Shown here piece by piece: positions 39,813 through 48,840 of a stretch of DNA of 64,000 nt. The first letter of the stretch is position 1. Each line of letters starts with the position of its first letter. The notes under the pieces are model-generated. The model searched no databases and was not told where the DNA came from. It saw nothing but the letters and a program-made list of their open reading frames with translations. A program made the translations under genes and the position numbers. The DNA is taken from contig NZ_AP025470.1 in the NCBI RefSeq assembly GCF_024347375.1, positions 3,472,001 to 3,536,000 on the forward strand, read 5' to 3'. Source of the DNA: Vibrio coralliirubri (GTDB taxonomy: Bacteria; Pseudomonadota; Gammaproteobacteria; Enterobacterales; Vibrionaceae).

Positions 39813-40085
39813 ATGGCACGCGTAACTGTTCAAGACGCTGTTGAAAAAGTTGGCAACCGTTTCGACCTAGTTCTTATTGCGGCTCGCCGCGCACGTCAAA
39901 TGCAAACTGGCGGCAAAGATTCACTAGTGCCTGAAGAAAACGATAAGCCAACGGTTATCGCTCTTCGCGAAATCGAAGAAGGTCTTATCACTAAAGACGT
40001 GCTAGATGCTCGTGAACGTCAAGAGCAACAAGAGCAAGAAGCGGCTGAACTTGCAGCAGTAAGCAGCATCGCTCACACTCGTTAA
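39813..40085 (+). CDS. rpoZ: RNA polymerase omega subunit
   Basis: A 90-residue protein, [20 protein letters not shown] at the N-terminus and [13 protein letters not shown] mid-protein, the standard omega sequence. It assists RNA polymerase assembly and forms part of a ppGpp site. GGAG precedes ATG; spoT follows after 39 bases. Confidence 0.97.
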   Translation: MARVTVQDAVEKVGNRFDLVLIAARRARQMQTGGKDSLVPEENDKPTVIALREIEEGLITKDVLDARERQEQQEQEAAELAAVSSIAHTR

Positions 40086-40124
40086 GAACGTCATTCGAAC
40101 TAATTAACCTTCCGGGCCTTTAAT

Positions 40125-42251
40125 TTGTATCTATTCGATAGCCTCAAAGACGTTGCCCAAGAATACCTAACAGAGCCTCAAATTGAGGCTCTGCGTCAAT
40201 CTTATGTGGTAGCGAGAGACGCCCATGAAGGGCAAACCCGCTCAAGCGGTGAACCATACATTATCCACCCTGTAGCTGTTTCAAGAATCCTGGCAGAAAT
40301 GCGTCTGGATATCGAAACCCTGCAAGCTGCTCTGCTTCATGATGTCATCGAAGACTGTGATGTCACTAAAGAAGATCTAGAGGAAAAATTTGGCAATACC
40401 GTTGCTGAATTGGTTGATGGTGTATCTAAGCTGGATAAGCTTAAATTTCGTGATCGCAAAGAAGCGCAAGCAGAGAACTTCCGCAAGATGGTTCTCGCCA
40501 TGGTGCAAGACATCCGCGTTATCTTGATCAAATTAGCTGACCGTACTCACAACATGCGCACGCTTGGGGCACTTCGTCCTGACAAAAAGCGTCGTATTGC
40601 TCGTGAAACCCTAGAGATTTATTCTCCACTAGCTCACCGTCTTGGTATTCATAACATCAAGACCGAACTAGAAGAGTTGGGCTTTGAAGCCCTCTATCCT
40701 AACCGTTATCGCGTACTTAAAAACGTAGTGAAAGCTGCACGTGGTAACCGTAAAGAAATGATCCAACGTATCCATAGCGAAATTGAAGGCCGCCTTGAAG
40801 AGGTCGGTTTGCCTGCTCGCGTACTTGGTCGTGAAAAGAACCTGTTCTCCATCTACAACAAAATGAAAACCAAAGAGCAGCGCTTCCACACCATTATGGA
40901 CATCTACGCTTTCCGCGTGGTGGTTGATACCCCAGATACTTGTTATCGCGTACTTGGTCAGGCTCACAGCCTGTACAAACCTCGTCCTGGCCGCATGAAA
41001 GATTACATTGCGGTACCAAAAGCCAACGGCTACCAATCTCTGCACACGTCAATGATCGGGCCTCACGGGGTGCCAGTTGAGGTTCAGATCCGTACTGAAG
41101 ATATGGATCAAATGGCAGACAAAGGTGTCGCGGCGCACTGGTCTTACAAAGGCAACGGCTCACGCAGCAGTAATGGCACAACCGCACAGGTTAAAGCACA
41201 ACGTTGGATGCAGAGCTTACTTGAGCTGCAACAAAGCGCGGGTAACTCATTCGAATTCATTGAAAACGTTAAGTCTGATCTGTTCCCAGATGAGATCTTC
41301 GTGTTCACGCCGAAAGGTCGCATTGTCGAACTTCCTGCAGGCGCAACAGCGGTCGATTTTGCTTACGCGGTGCATACCGACGTCGGCAACATGTGTGTAG
41401 GTGCTCGTGTAGACATGAACCCTTACCCACTCAGCAAATCGCTGAAGAACGGTCAAACGATTGAGATCATCAGTGCTCCGGGCGCACGTCCTAATGCAGC
41501 ATGGCTCAACTACGTGGTGACCTCACGCGCACGTACTAAGATCCGTCAGGTTCTGAAAACCATGCGTCGTGAAGAGTCGATTACACTAGGTCGCCGTCTA
41601 CTGAATCATGCACTTGGCGAACACTCGATTGCCGATATCGGCCAAGAGAATCTAGAACATGTATTGTCTGACTTACGTCTAGAAAGCGTTGAAGACTTAC
41701 TGGCGTCGATTGGTCTCGGCGAGCTGATGAGTATCGTAATTGCTCGTCGCCTGCTTGGTGATGCTGACGAACTGACTGAAGTAGAAAACAACAGTGACAC
41801 ACCGAGGAAGAAACTTCCGATCCGTGGTGCTGAAGGTCTACTACTGACGTTCGCTAACTGTTGTCACCCAATTCCAGATGATCACATCATTGCCCATGTA
41901 TCTCCAGGTCGTGGCCTTGTGGTTCACCGTGAAACGTGTCCAAACGTTCGTGGTTACCAGAAAGAACCAGACAAATACATGGCGGTTGAATGGTCTGACG
42001 ATTACGACCAAGAGTTCACAGCTGAGCTTCAGGTTGATCTGCAGAACCACCAAGGTGCACTGGCTGAGCTAACTAACGTTATCTCGAAAACAGGTTCTAA
42101 CATTCACGGTATTTCAACCGAAGAACGTGATGGCCGCCTGTACACAGTGACAATCTTGCTGACCACCAAAGATCGTGTTCACCTTGCGAGCATTATGAAG
42201 AAGCTACGTGTGATGCCACACGCGCTCAAAGTAAGACGTCGTAAGAACTAG
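40125..42251 (+). CDS. spoT: Bifunctional (p)ppGpp synthetase/hydrolase SpoT
   Basis: A 708-residue RelA/SpoT protein: N-terminal HD hydrolase (HPVAVSRILAEM, LLHDVIEDCDVT), synthetase domain (RTHNMRTLGALRPDK, MDIYAFRVVV), TGS domain near 390-450 (VFTPKGRIVELPAGATAVDFAYAVH) and C-terminal ACT domain. The start is TTG at 40125, as in E. coli spoT, giving MYLFDSL. The conserved hydrolase residues suggest a working hydrolase. The gene that lies between spoT and recG in E. coli (trmH) is not here. Confidence 0.96.
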   Translation: MYLFDSLKDVAQEYLTEPQIEALRQSYVVARDAHEGQTRSSGEPYIIHPVAVSRILAEMRLDIETLQAALLHDVIEDCDVTKEDLEEKFGNTVAELVDGVSKLDKLKFRDRKEAQAENFRKMVLAMVQDIRVILIKLADRTHNMRTLGALRPDKKRRIARETLEIYSPLAHRLGIHNIKTELEELGFEALYPNRYRVLKNVVKAARGNRKEMIQRIHSEIEGRLEEVGLPARVLGREKNLFSIYNKMKTKEQRFHTIMDIYAFRVVVDTPDTCYRVLGQAHSLYKPRPGRMKDYIAVPKANGYQSLHTSMIGPHGVPVEVQIRTEDMDQMADKGVAAHWSYKGNGSRSSNGTTAQVKAQRWMQSLLELQQSAGNSFEFIENVKSDLFPDEIFVFTPKGRIVELPAGATAVDFAYAVHTDVGNMCVGARVDMNPYPLSKSLKNGQTIEIISAPGARPNAAWLNYVVTSRARTKIRQVLKTMRREESITLGRRLLNHALGEHSIADIGQENLEHVLSDLRLESVEDLLASIGLGELMSIVIARRLLGDADELTEVENNSDTPRKKLPIRGAEGLLLTFANCCHPIPDDHIIAHVSPGRGLVVHRETCPNVRGYQKEPDKYMAVEWSDDYDQEFTAELQVDLQNHQGALAELTNVISKTGSNIHGISTEERDGRLYTVTILLTTKDRVHLASIMKKLRVMPHALKVRRRKN

Positions 42252-42259
42252 ATCTGAAA

Positions 42260-42317
42260 GCAGATAGATAAAGCAGATGAGAGATACGAGTCTCGAGATG
42301 CGAAGAGCAAAAGCTTT
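42260..42317 (+). repeat. 43-bp family repeat, left arm at spoT/recG
   Basis: Degenerate forward copy (GAGAGATACGAGTCTCGAG then ATGCGAAGAGC) directly after spoT. Its inverted partner lies across the IS element at 43585-43813. Confidence 0.7.
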
Positions 42318-42352
42318 TCATGATATGGCCCCTAAAAAGTAGACACAGGGGT

Positions 42353-43180
42353 TTAGTTGATTAGTTCAAAGTCCATGGGACTCACTCCACCTAGAGTCCC
42401 ATGTCTTCTTACTGGATTATAATAGGTATCGATATAAATTCGACTCTGCATCGTCATTTCTTGTCGTGAAAGCTGATCTAAGTTGTTCATCCACTCTTTC
42501 TTATATTGCGCAAAGAAGCTTTCGGAACAAGCGTTGTCCCAACAGTTTCCTTTTCTCGACATGCTGACTTTAATCTTTCGTTTACGGTGCCAACGGATCG
42601 TCTCCAACGCTCGATACTGTATACCTTGATCGGAGTGAAACAAAAGCTCGTGACCTAAGGGCTGCCTTTGTTTCCAAGCCTTATTCAGGCTTCTTAGCAC
42701 TAACTTTGCGTTATTAATGCGACTTGTCGACCAACCAATCACTTTGCGTGAAAACAAATCTAAGACGACGCACAGGTATTGCCAACCATCAGTACAGCGC
42801 ACCTGAGTTATATCTGACACCCAAACTCGATCGGGTTTATCCACCTTAAATTGACGGGCAAGAATGTTATAGGCAGGTATAAGCGTATTTTGTCTTGGTG
42901 CTCGTCCATATCGCTTCTTGCTCGCGCAAGAGCGATAGCCCATATTCTGCAGAAGCCTCTGTACTCGCTTTTTATTACAAATAAAGCCGTTAGCGACCGC
43001 TGCTTCCCAAAGCTTTCGATAGCCTGGAATACAATACTGAGCTTTGCTTTCTCTCCTCAAGTAGTGACTTAAAGACTCATTGTCTGTCTCTCGCTTCGAT
43101 GGTTTCCTTGTTAGCCACTTGTAATAACCCGCTTTAGAAACACCCAACCATTGGCATAGTCGTATGACAGGAAGCTTCAC
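42353..43180 (-). CDS. IS3-family transposase OrfB (DDE integrase core)
   Basis: A 275-residue product from GTG 43180. N-terminal HTH_21-type part (YRKLWEAAVANGF), then the rve core with the first Asp in WVSDITQV, second in HSDQGIQY and the Glu in SESFFAQYKKEW; all three catalytic residues are present. It is in the -1 frame relative to orfA and open back to a CAAAAAG site near the orfA stop, so the working enzyme is probably an OrfAB fusion. Confidence 0.92.
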   Translation of the reverse strand: MKLPVIRLCQWLGVSKAGYYKWLTRKPSKRETDNESLSHYLRRESKAQYCIPGYRKLWEAAVANGFICNKKRVQRLLQNMGYRSCASKKRYGRAPRQNTLIPAYNILARQFKVDKPDRVWVSDITQVRCTDGWQYLCVVLDLFSRKVIGWSTSRINNAKLVLRSLNKAWKQRQPLGHELLFHSDQGIQYRALETIRWHRKRKIKVSMSRKGNCWDNACSESFFAQYKKEWMNNLDQLSRQEMTMQSRIYIDTYYNPVRRHGTLGGVSPMDFELIN

Positions 43181-43209
43181 ACTGGCCTTCTTAAGGATAT
43201 ACTCGAACC

Positions 43210-43533
43210 TTATTCTTTTTGGCTGTCGAAGAAAGCCTTCGCTTCCTTTAAGAAATCATTCTCCAGCTCTGCCATCTCAAGCTTCTTTTTCAATTGACGG
43301 ATCTCTTTCTCCAGTTGTGCAAAGGATTTTTCGGGGCCGTGGTTAGGTATTGGGAGGGAGTTAGTCTTTTTCGATGTCATTTGGCATCTCCATTTAGAAA
43401 GTAGCACCGGCGATATTCCTAAGGATAGTGCTACTGACTTAACGGTATCAGAAGAATCGAGAGATCGCTGAACAGCTTCTCGTTTAAATTCGTCTGTATA
43501 TTGTCTTTGTGATTTTACTTTCATGACACTCAA
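43210..43533 (-). CDS. IS3-family OrfA (helix-turn-helix protein)
   Basis: A 107-residue protein: an HTH (YTDEFKREAVQRSL, VALSLGISPVLLSKW) and a C-terminal leucine zipper/coiled coil (AQLEKEIRQLKKKLEMAELE). It binds the element's ends and regulates transposition. True start probably the ATG at 43524 (third Met context MKVKSQRQ); ends FDSQKE right at the presumed frameshift site. Confidence 0.88.
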   Translation of the reverse strand: MSVMKVKSQRQYTDEFKREAVQRSLDSSDTVKSVALSLGISPVLLSKWRCQMTSKKTNSLPIPNHGPEKSFAQLEKEIRQLKKKLEMAELENDFLKEAKAFFDSQKE

Positions 43534-43584
43534 TGCTCTGTATTAAGTGTCTACTTTTATGGGGTCACATCATCACCACCTCAA

Positions 43585-43813
43585 CTCTTCGTATTTCGAG
43601 TCTGCTTTAATTTTTTATACCACCCTATTCTTTTCGTATCTCGATTATCCGCATCCCGCATCTGCTCTTCATCCCTTCGAATCCCATTAACTCGCACCCC
43701 GAATCTGCTCTTCATCCCTTCCCATCTCGTTTACCCGCATCCCGCATCTACTCTTCATCCCTTCGAATCTCGTTTACCCGCATCTCGCATCTGCTTCTAA
43801 TCTGCTCTTTCCC
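43585..43813 (-). repeat. 43-bp-period repeat array, right arm at spoT/recG
   Basis: About four to five reverse-orientation units, with exact 43-bp spacing in the middle (for example units starting TTCGAATCCC and TTCCCATCTC at 43676 and 43719). They mirror the forward unit after spoT. Confidence 0.8.
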
Positions 43814-43881
43814 TTTATCCTGTACAAAAATCCAGTAAAATGCTTGAATAGATTATCTCTCTTACGTTTATGAGCCTTGTT

Positions 43882-45960
43882 ATGTCACAGCTTTTATCTG
43901 CTATCCCTCTCAACTCTTTATCTGGAGTCGGCGCAAAAGTCGCAGAGAAACTGGAGAAGGTTGGGCTTAACAACGTACAAGACTTACTGTTTCACCTCCC
44001 TTTACGCTACGAAGATAGAACTCGCATCTATCCGATCGTAAAACTGCACGCGGGCTTATGGGCTGCAGTGAAAGGCAAGGTGATGCACGTCGATACCATT
44101 TTCGGTAAACGTAAGATGCTCGCAGTAAAGATCAGCGATGGTAACGGCACTATCACGCTGCGCTTTTTCAACTTTACTGCAGGAATGAAGAATAACTTTG
44201 CCGAAGGCAAGCAAGTGCATGCCTACGGTGAGATCAAGCGCGGTAATATGGGACTGGAGATCGTTCACCCTGACTACAAGTTCTTTGCACCAAGGCAGCA
44301 ACCAGATGTGGAAGCGAACCTAACTCCGGTGTACCCAACCACCGAAGGGCTAAGACAAGTCACACTGCGCAACCTCACTGACCAAGCGCTCGATCTGATA
44401 GACAAAGCGGCGGTTAACGAGCTTCTCCCATCAGGTTTATACGACCACCAAATTACCTTAGCACAAGCACTGCATACCATTCACAGACCACCTCCGGGCA
44501 TTGACCTAGAGCTGTTTGATGAAGGTAAACACCCTGCGCAGCTACGCCTGATTATGGAAGAACTGCTAGCTCAAAACCTGTCGATGCTGTCTGTTCGTAG
44601 TAAAGGACAGCAAGACAAGGCAATGCCTTTCCCTTCAGTGAATGCTCTAAAAGATAAGCTGTTGGCTCAGCTGCCGTTTTCTCCAACTAATGCTCAAGCA
44701 CGAGTGACTAAAGAGATCGAAGCTGACCTTGAGAAGCCGCACCCTATGATGCGTTTAGTGCAAGGGGATGTAGGCTCAGGTAAAACCTTAGTCGCTGCAC
44801 TGGCGGCTGTTCGCGCACTGGAACATGGTCAGCAAGTGGCACTGATGGCGCCAACTGAACTATTAGCCGAGCAGCACGCAATCAACTTTGCTAACTGGTT
44901 TGAAGCAATGGGCATTCCAGTCGGTTGGCTGGCTGGAAAACTCAAAGGTAAAGCTCGTGAAACCGAACTGGCGCGTATTGCCAGTGGCGAAGCGCAAATG
45001 GTGGTCGGTACTCATGCCCTATTCCAAGAGCATGTCGAGTTCAAAAACCTTGGTTTAGTCATCATTGATGAGCAGCACCGATTTGGTGTCCACCAGCGAT
45101 TAGAGCTGCGTGAGAAAGGCGCCAAACAAGGCTATTACCCACATCAGTTGGTGATGACCGCAACGCCGATTCCGCGAACGCTCGCCATGACCGCCTATGC
45201 TGATCTCGAAACTTCAATCATCGATGAGCTACCTCCAGGACGAACACCGATTCAAACCGTAGCGATCCCTGATACTAAACGTGATGATATTGTCGAACGG
45301 GTGCGTAATGCGTGTCTCAATGAGGGCAAACAAGCGTATTGGGTGTGTACACTGATTGATGAGTCCGAAGTATTAGAAGCTCAAGCCGCGGCTGACACTG
45401 CAGAAGAGCTGCAACGAAAGCTGCCAGATGTGAAAATTGGCTTGGTGCACGGCCGAATGAAACCTGCCGAGAAACAAGCAGTGATGCGAGAGTTCAAAGA
45501 GAACAAGCTTCATCTGTTGGTTGCGACTACCGTGATTGAAGTGGGTGTGGATGTTCCGAATTCGAGTTTAATGATCATCGAGAACCCAGAACGTCTCGGC
45601 CTAGCGCAACTGCACCAATTACGAGGCCGTGTTGGCCGTGGTTCGGTCGCAAGTCATTGTGTATTGCTGTATCACTCACCGCTGTCTAAAACCGCTCAGA
45701 AGCGCTTAGGTGTACTGCGTGAAAGTAACGATGGCTTTGTGATTGCACAGCGTGACTTAGAGATTCGCGGCCCTGGGGAACTGCTTGGTACTAAACAGAC
45801 GGGTTTAGCGGATTTCAAGATTGCTGACTTGGTACGAGACCAACGTTTAATCCCAGAAGTGCAGCGTATTGCACGCCATATTCACGATAGCTACCCAGAC
45901 AACGCCAAGGCGATCATCAACCGCTGGTTGGGTGAGCGCGATGTTTATTCTAAGGCTTAG
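43882..45960 (+). CDS. recG: ATP-dependent DNA helicase RecG
   Basis: A 692-residue branch-migrating helicase for Holliday junctions and stalled forks. The wedge/OB domain is near residues 55-150, Walker A GDVGSGKTLVA, DEQH box in IIDEQHRFG, TATPIPRTLAMTAY and the C-terminal QLRGRVGRG. ATG 43882 gives the E. coli-like N-terminus (MSQLLSAIPLNSLSGVG); ATG 43870 would add four residues. Follows the repeat array and IS. Confidence 0.96.
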   Translation: MSQLLSAIPLNSLSGVGAKVAEKLEKVGLNNVQDLLFHLPLRYEDRTRIYPIVKLHAGLWAAVKGKVMHVDTIFGKRKMLAVKISDGNGTITLRFFNFTAGMKNNFAEGKQVHAYGEIKRGNMGLEIVHPDYKFFAPRQQPDVEANLTPVYPTTEGLRQVTLRNLTDQALDLIDKAAVNELLPSGLYDHQITLAQALHTIHRPPPGIDLELFDEGKHPAQLRLIMEELLAQNLSMLSVRSKGQQDKAMPFPSVNALKDKLLAQLPFSPTNAQARVTKEIEADLEKPHPMMRLVQGDVGSGKTLVAALAAVRALEHGQQVALMAPTELLAEQHAINFANWFEAMGIPVGWLAGKLKGKARETELARIASGEAQMVVGTHALFQEHVEFKNLGLVIIDEQHRFGVHQRLELREKGAKQGYYPHQLVMTATPIPRTLAMTAYADLETSIIDELPPGRTPIQTVAIPDTKRDDIVERVRNACLNEGKQAYWVCTLIDESEVLEAQAAADTAEELQRKLPDVKIGLVHGRMKPAEKQAVMREFKENKLHLLVATTVIEVGVDVPNSSLMIIENPERLGLAQLHQLRGRVGRGSVASHCVLLYHSPLSKTAQKRLGVLRESNDGFVIAQRDLEIRGPGELLGTKQTGLADFKIADLVRDQRLIPEVQRIARHIHDSYPDNAKAIINRWLGERDVYSKA

Positions 45961-45986
45961 TTAACGCTAAGGCCGCATTTAAACGT

Positions 45987-46014
45987 AAAAAGGCTTTCTC
46001 AAGGAAGCCTTTTT
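45987..46014 (+). terminator. Terminator of recG
   Basis: 10-bp stem AAAAAGGCTT/AAGCCTTTTT with an 8-base loop; T run included in the stem. Confidence 0.88.
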
Positions 46015-46043
46015 CATGCGCGTTACTTGCATCAATCAAGAGC

Positions 46044-46167
46044 GAGATTCCCTACTCGTTCGTTCCTCACGATAGGGAATGACGATCAAAATAAACTTCC
46101 GTCATCAAGGTCCATGGTTAACAATTCGTCATCCCCGAGAGGGAAGAATGACCGAGTCGGGGATCTC
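46044..46167. repeat. Pair of inverted 41-bp REP-like elements
   Basis: Element A (46044-46084) and element B (46127-46167) are each 41 bp, end to end in inverted orientation, with 42 bp between. Both show the form CGTCATYCCC...GGGRATCTC, an imperfect palindrome common in bacterial REP families. They lie between convergent recG and envZ. Confidence 0.75.
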
Positions 46168-46217
46168 TTAACCGTTCCCCGAACCGAACTTATCGTCCTC
46201 AAACGGACCGATTATAA

Positions 46218-47513
46218 CTAGGGCTTAACCGGGAAACTGATCTGCGCCTTCAAACCACCCTCACTGCGGTTATTGACCACAACAGCACCTTGATGTTGGC
46301 TGACAATACGTTTCACAATTGCCAAGCCCAAGCCCGTTCCTTCGCTGCCACGAGCCGTGTCACCACGTGTGAAAGGTTCAAATAGCTTACCGATCTGATC
46401 TTGCGGGATACCCGGCCCGTTATCTTCTACTGTCACCCAAGCCAGTTTGTTATCCGCCGTCATGCCAGTTGATACCTTGACCCAACCATTGCCGTAACGC
46501 AGTGCATTCACCACTAAGTTACTCACAGCACGCTTCATCGCAATTGGGTTACCTAGCGCTGGCTTCATTGATTCTGGAATATCGGTTTCAATCTGAATCT
46601 CGTAGCCACCCTCAGAGCTCGATACCTCACGAGCAATATCATCGACGAACACCGCTTGGAATGAATCTCGGTCGACCGGCTTTAAGTAATCCATGAACTG
46701 ACTGATGATCTCGTTACACTCTTCGGTATCACTGATGATCCCCTCAGCTAAGTAGGCATCCTCTGGTGACATCATCTCAGTCGCTAAGCGAATACGCGTT
46801 AACGGAGTACGCAAATCATGGCTGATACCCGCCATCAACAAAGCGCGGTCTTCTTCTAGCTCTTGGATGCCTTTCGACATCTGGTTAAAGGCTCGAGTTA
46901 CCGAGCGAATCTCTTGTGCGCCTTGAACTGGCAATGGCGGTGGAATATCACCTCGCCCGACACCTTGCGCGGCTTTCTCTAGCGCTATCAACGGCCGGTT
47001 TTGCAAGCGAATAAACAACCAACCACCCGCAACAATCAACAACGCCATGATTAGGCTGTTACGGAATAGCGGGGCAAAGTCTTCTTCTTGCAGCTCTGAC
47101 AGAGGGATACGAATCAAAGAGTTAGGCAGCTGCGCAATGTCCATCCACAACACATAGCTTTCATTACCCAAGATCAGCCGTACTTCAGTTTCAGAACCCA
47201 GCTCTTTGGTCATCTCCTCACTCATCAAGTCGATTGCGACCGCATGGTAATACTCACCCGCCGCTTCGCTGTCTTTAGCGTGAACGGTTACCCCGAGCTG
47301 TTCAAGCACACGCTGACGCAATGGCGCATCAATCTCGATATCACTGCCTTGGTCCAATACCAGGTTTAACTCGTGAGCCAGAATCTTATTAAACTGCTGC
47401 AAACTCGGCATCAACGCATAGTTAAACACCGCGTAATAAGAAAAAATTTGGCTAGCGACCAATAGCGTTAAGAAAAGCACTATCGACTGAGTAAAGGAGC
47501 TACGTATGCGCAT
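46218..47513 (-). CDS. envZ: Osmosensor histidine kinase EnvZ
   Basis: A 431-residue inner-membrane kinase: helix 1 (about residues 10-32), periplasmic domain, helix 2 (about 155-175), HAMP, then the H-box [13 protein letters not shown]-box [11 protein letters not shown]1 DNGPGIP and G2 GTGLGLAIV. It phosphorylates OmpR in response to osmolarity. A terminator-like hairpin separates it from ompR by 165 bases, looser than the overlapping E. coli genes. Confidence 0.94.
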   Translation of the reverse strand: MRIRSSFTQSIVLFLTLLVASQIFSYYAVFNYALMPSLQQFNKILAHELNLVLDQGSDIEIDAPLRQRVLEQLGVTVHAKDSEAAGEYYHAVAIDLMSEEMTKELGSETEVRLILGNESYVLWMDIAQLPNSLIRIPLSELQEEDFAPLFRNSLIMALLIVAGGWLFIRLQNRPLIALEKAAQGVGRGDIPPPLPVQGAQEIRSVTRAFNQMSKGIQELEEDRALLMAGISHDLRTPLTRIRLATEMMSPEDAYLAEGIISDTEECNEIISQFMDYLKPVDRDSFQAVFVDDIAREVSSSEGGYEIQIETDIPESMKPALGNPIAMKRAVSNLVVNALRYGNGWVKVSTGMTADNKLAWVTVEDNGPGIPQDQIGKLFEPFTRGDTARGSEGTGLGLAIVKRIVSQHQGAVVVNNRSEGGLKAQISFPVKP

Positions 47514-47587
47514 GGGGTACCCAAGATGTAGAAAGATAAAGAAAGTGTTATATGACTATAACCCTAAACCATTGTGCTGAATACAAA

Positions 47588-47619
47588 ACGGGCCATCACA
47601 TATTAATGAGATGACCCGT
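47588..47619 (-). terminator. Terminator-like hairpin between ompR and envZ
   Basis: In the minus direction a 10-bp stem ACGGGTCATC/GATGGCCCGT (one G-U pair) with a 12-base loop, followed by TTTTGTATT. It may reduce read-through from ompR into envZ. Confidence 0.7.
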
Positions 47620-47678
47620 AAATAAAGAATTCTGATTCACAGAATCGATAAAGCTGCTTTCGAGCTTATAAAACTGGA

Positions 47679-48398
47679 TTACACCGCTTTGCCATCTGGA
47701 ACGAATACATAACCCAAGCCCCACACCGTTTGGATGTAGCGAGGTTTACTTGGATCTTCTTCAACTAGACGACGCAGACGTGAAATCTGAACATCGATTG
47801 AACGTTCCATTGCTGAATACTCACGGCCACGAGCCATGTTCATCAGCTTATCGCGAGACATTGGCTCACGAGCATTCGTTACCAATGACTTAAGTACCGC
47901 AAATTCACCCGAAGTAAGCGGCATTGGCTCTTCACCGCGGAACATTTCGCGAGTACCTAGGTTCAAACGGAATTCACCAAATTCAACCACAGACTCTTCT
48001 GTGCTTGGTGCGCCCGGCGCTTCAATGACTTGGCGACGCAGTACCGCTTTAATTCGAGCGAGCAATTCACGTGGGTTAAATGGTTTCGGCAGGTAGTCAT
48101 CAGCACCCACTTCCAAGCCCACAATGCGATCCACTTCATCACCCTTTGCAGTAAGCATCAGGATTGGTAGCGAGTTGTTTGCGTTTCGTAGACGACGACA
48201 GATCGATAGACCATCTTCGCCCGGCAACATTAAATCCAATACCATCAAGTGAAAATTTTCACGGGTTAACAGGCGGTCCATCTGCTCACTGTTTGCCACG
48301 CTACGCACTTGAAAGCCCTGCTCTGACAGATAGCGCTCTAACAGTGCACGTAAACGAGCATCGTCATCGACCACTAAAATTTTGTAGTTTTCTTGCAT
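47679..48398 (-). CDS. ompR: Response regulator OmpR
   Basis: A 239-residue transcription factor. Receiver domain with DDD acidic pocket (LVVDDDARLRALLE) and the phospho-acceptor Asp in MVLDLMLPGEDG; C-terminal winged helix (RDKLMNMARGREYSAMERSIDVQISRLR, shown here only as a region near residues 180-210). It regulates porin and other osmotic genes. Upstream is a MITE-like element separating it from greB. Confidence 0.96.
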   Translation of the reverse strand: MQENYKILVVDDDARLRALLERYLSEQGFQVRSVANSEQMDRLLTRENFHLMVLDLMLPGEDGLSICRRLRNANNSLPILMLTAKGDEVDRIVGLEVGADDYLPKPFNPRELLARIKAVLRRQVIEAPGAPSTEESVVEFGEFRLNLGTREMFRGEEPMPLTSGEFAVLKSLVTNAREPMSRDKLMNMARGREYSAMERSIDVQISRLRRLVEEDPSKPRYIQTVWGLGYVFVPDGKAV

Positions 48399-48457
48399 GT
48401 AATGGTTCCACCTATTAAAGCTTAAACCTAAGGTTAAGCATTCTTGGTAAATTGTAT

Positions 48458-48725
48458 TAGGGCGTGTTGACCTTTCGTGGTTAAATTTTGTTCGAGATAA
48501 AAGCGTTTTAATCGCGGCGAGGGGGAAGTCGCCTAGTCATTCTAAGCAAATCTCCCTCAACAAAGAGTAAAACGCTTTTAGCCGAACCCTCCGGGCAGCG
48601 TTTGCTGGTCATTTCTACTGCGTTATCGGCTTCTCATGTAGGCTAGCTACACATCAAAGTCTCTGCCTTGTATAAATACCCTGCAACTCGCTGCAAAAAT
48701 CAGCTAGAAAGATCAACACGCCCTA
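48458..48725. repeat. 268-bp MITE-like element (family 1)
   Basis: Terminal inverted repeats TAGGGCGTGTTGAYCTTTC (18 of 19 identical) at 48458 and ending 48725; TA at both ends suggests a TA target. Internally AAAAGCGTTTTA recurs as an inverted copy, and a core at 48620-48671 holds a TGTAG/CTACA hairpin. No coding capacity. It sits between the divergent ompR and greB genes. Confidence 0.75.
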
Positions 48726-48840
48726 GTATAAGACATTAAAAATGTAACATTATTGGAGAAAAAGTCGCCTAAATAATTGTTAACGTATGTTGCCTTTCTA
48801 TATATTCTATCTTAGATCATCATTTCATTAAGTCAGATTT

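Larger units (their letters stand above)
42321..43572. mobile_element. IS3-family insertion sequence, apparently complete (1252 bp)
   Basis: Imperfect terminal inverted repeats of 26 bp: left TGATATGGCCCCTAAAAAG..., right TGATGTGACCCCATAAAAG... . A 3-bp direct repeat TCA flanks both ends (42318-42320 and 43573-43575), the usual IS3-family target duplication. Both orfA and orfB are intact with a -1 overlap, so the element may be active. I cannot name the ISfinder member. Confidence 0.9.

Noticed and set aside
40668..41045. 125-codon minus-strand frame opposite spoT
   Set aside because: Antisense shadow of spoT, with no start signal or similarity.
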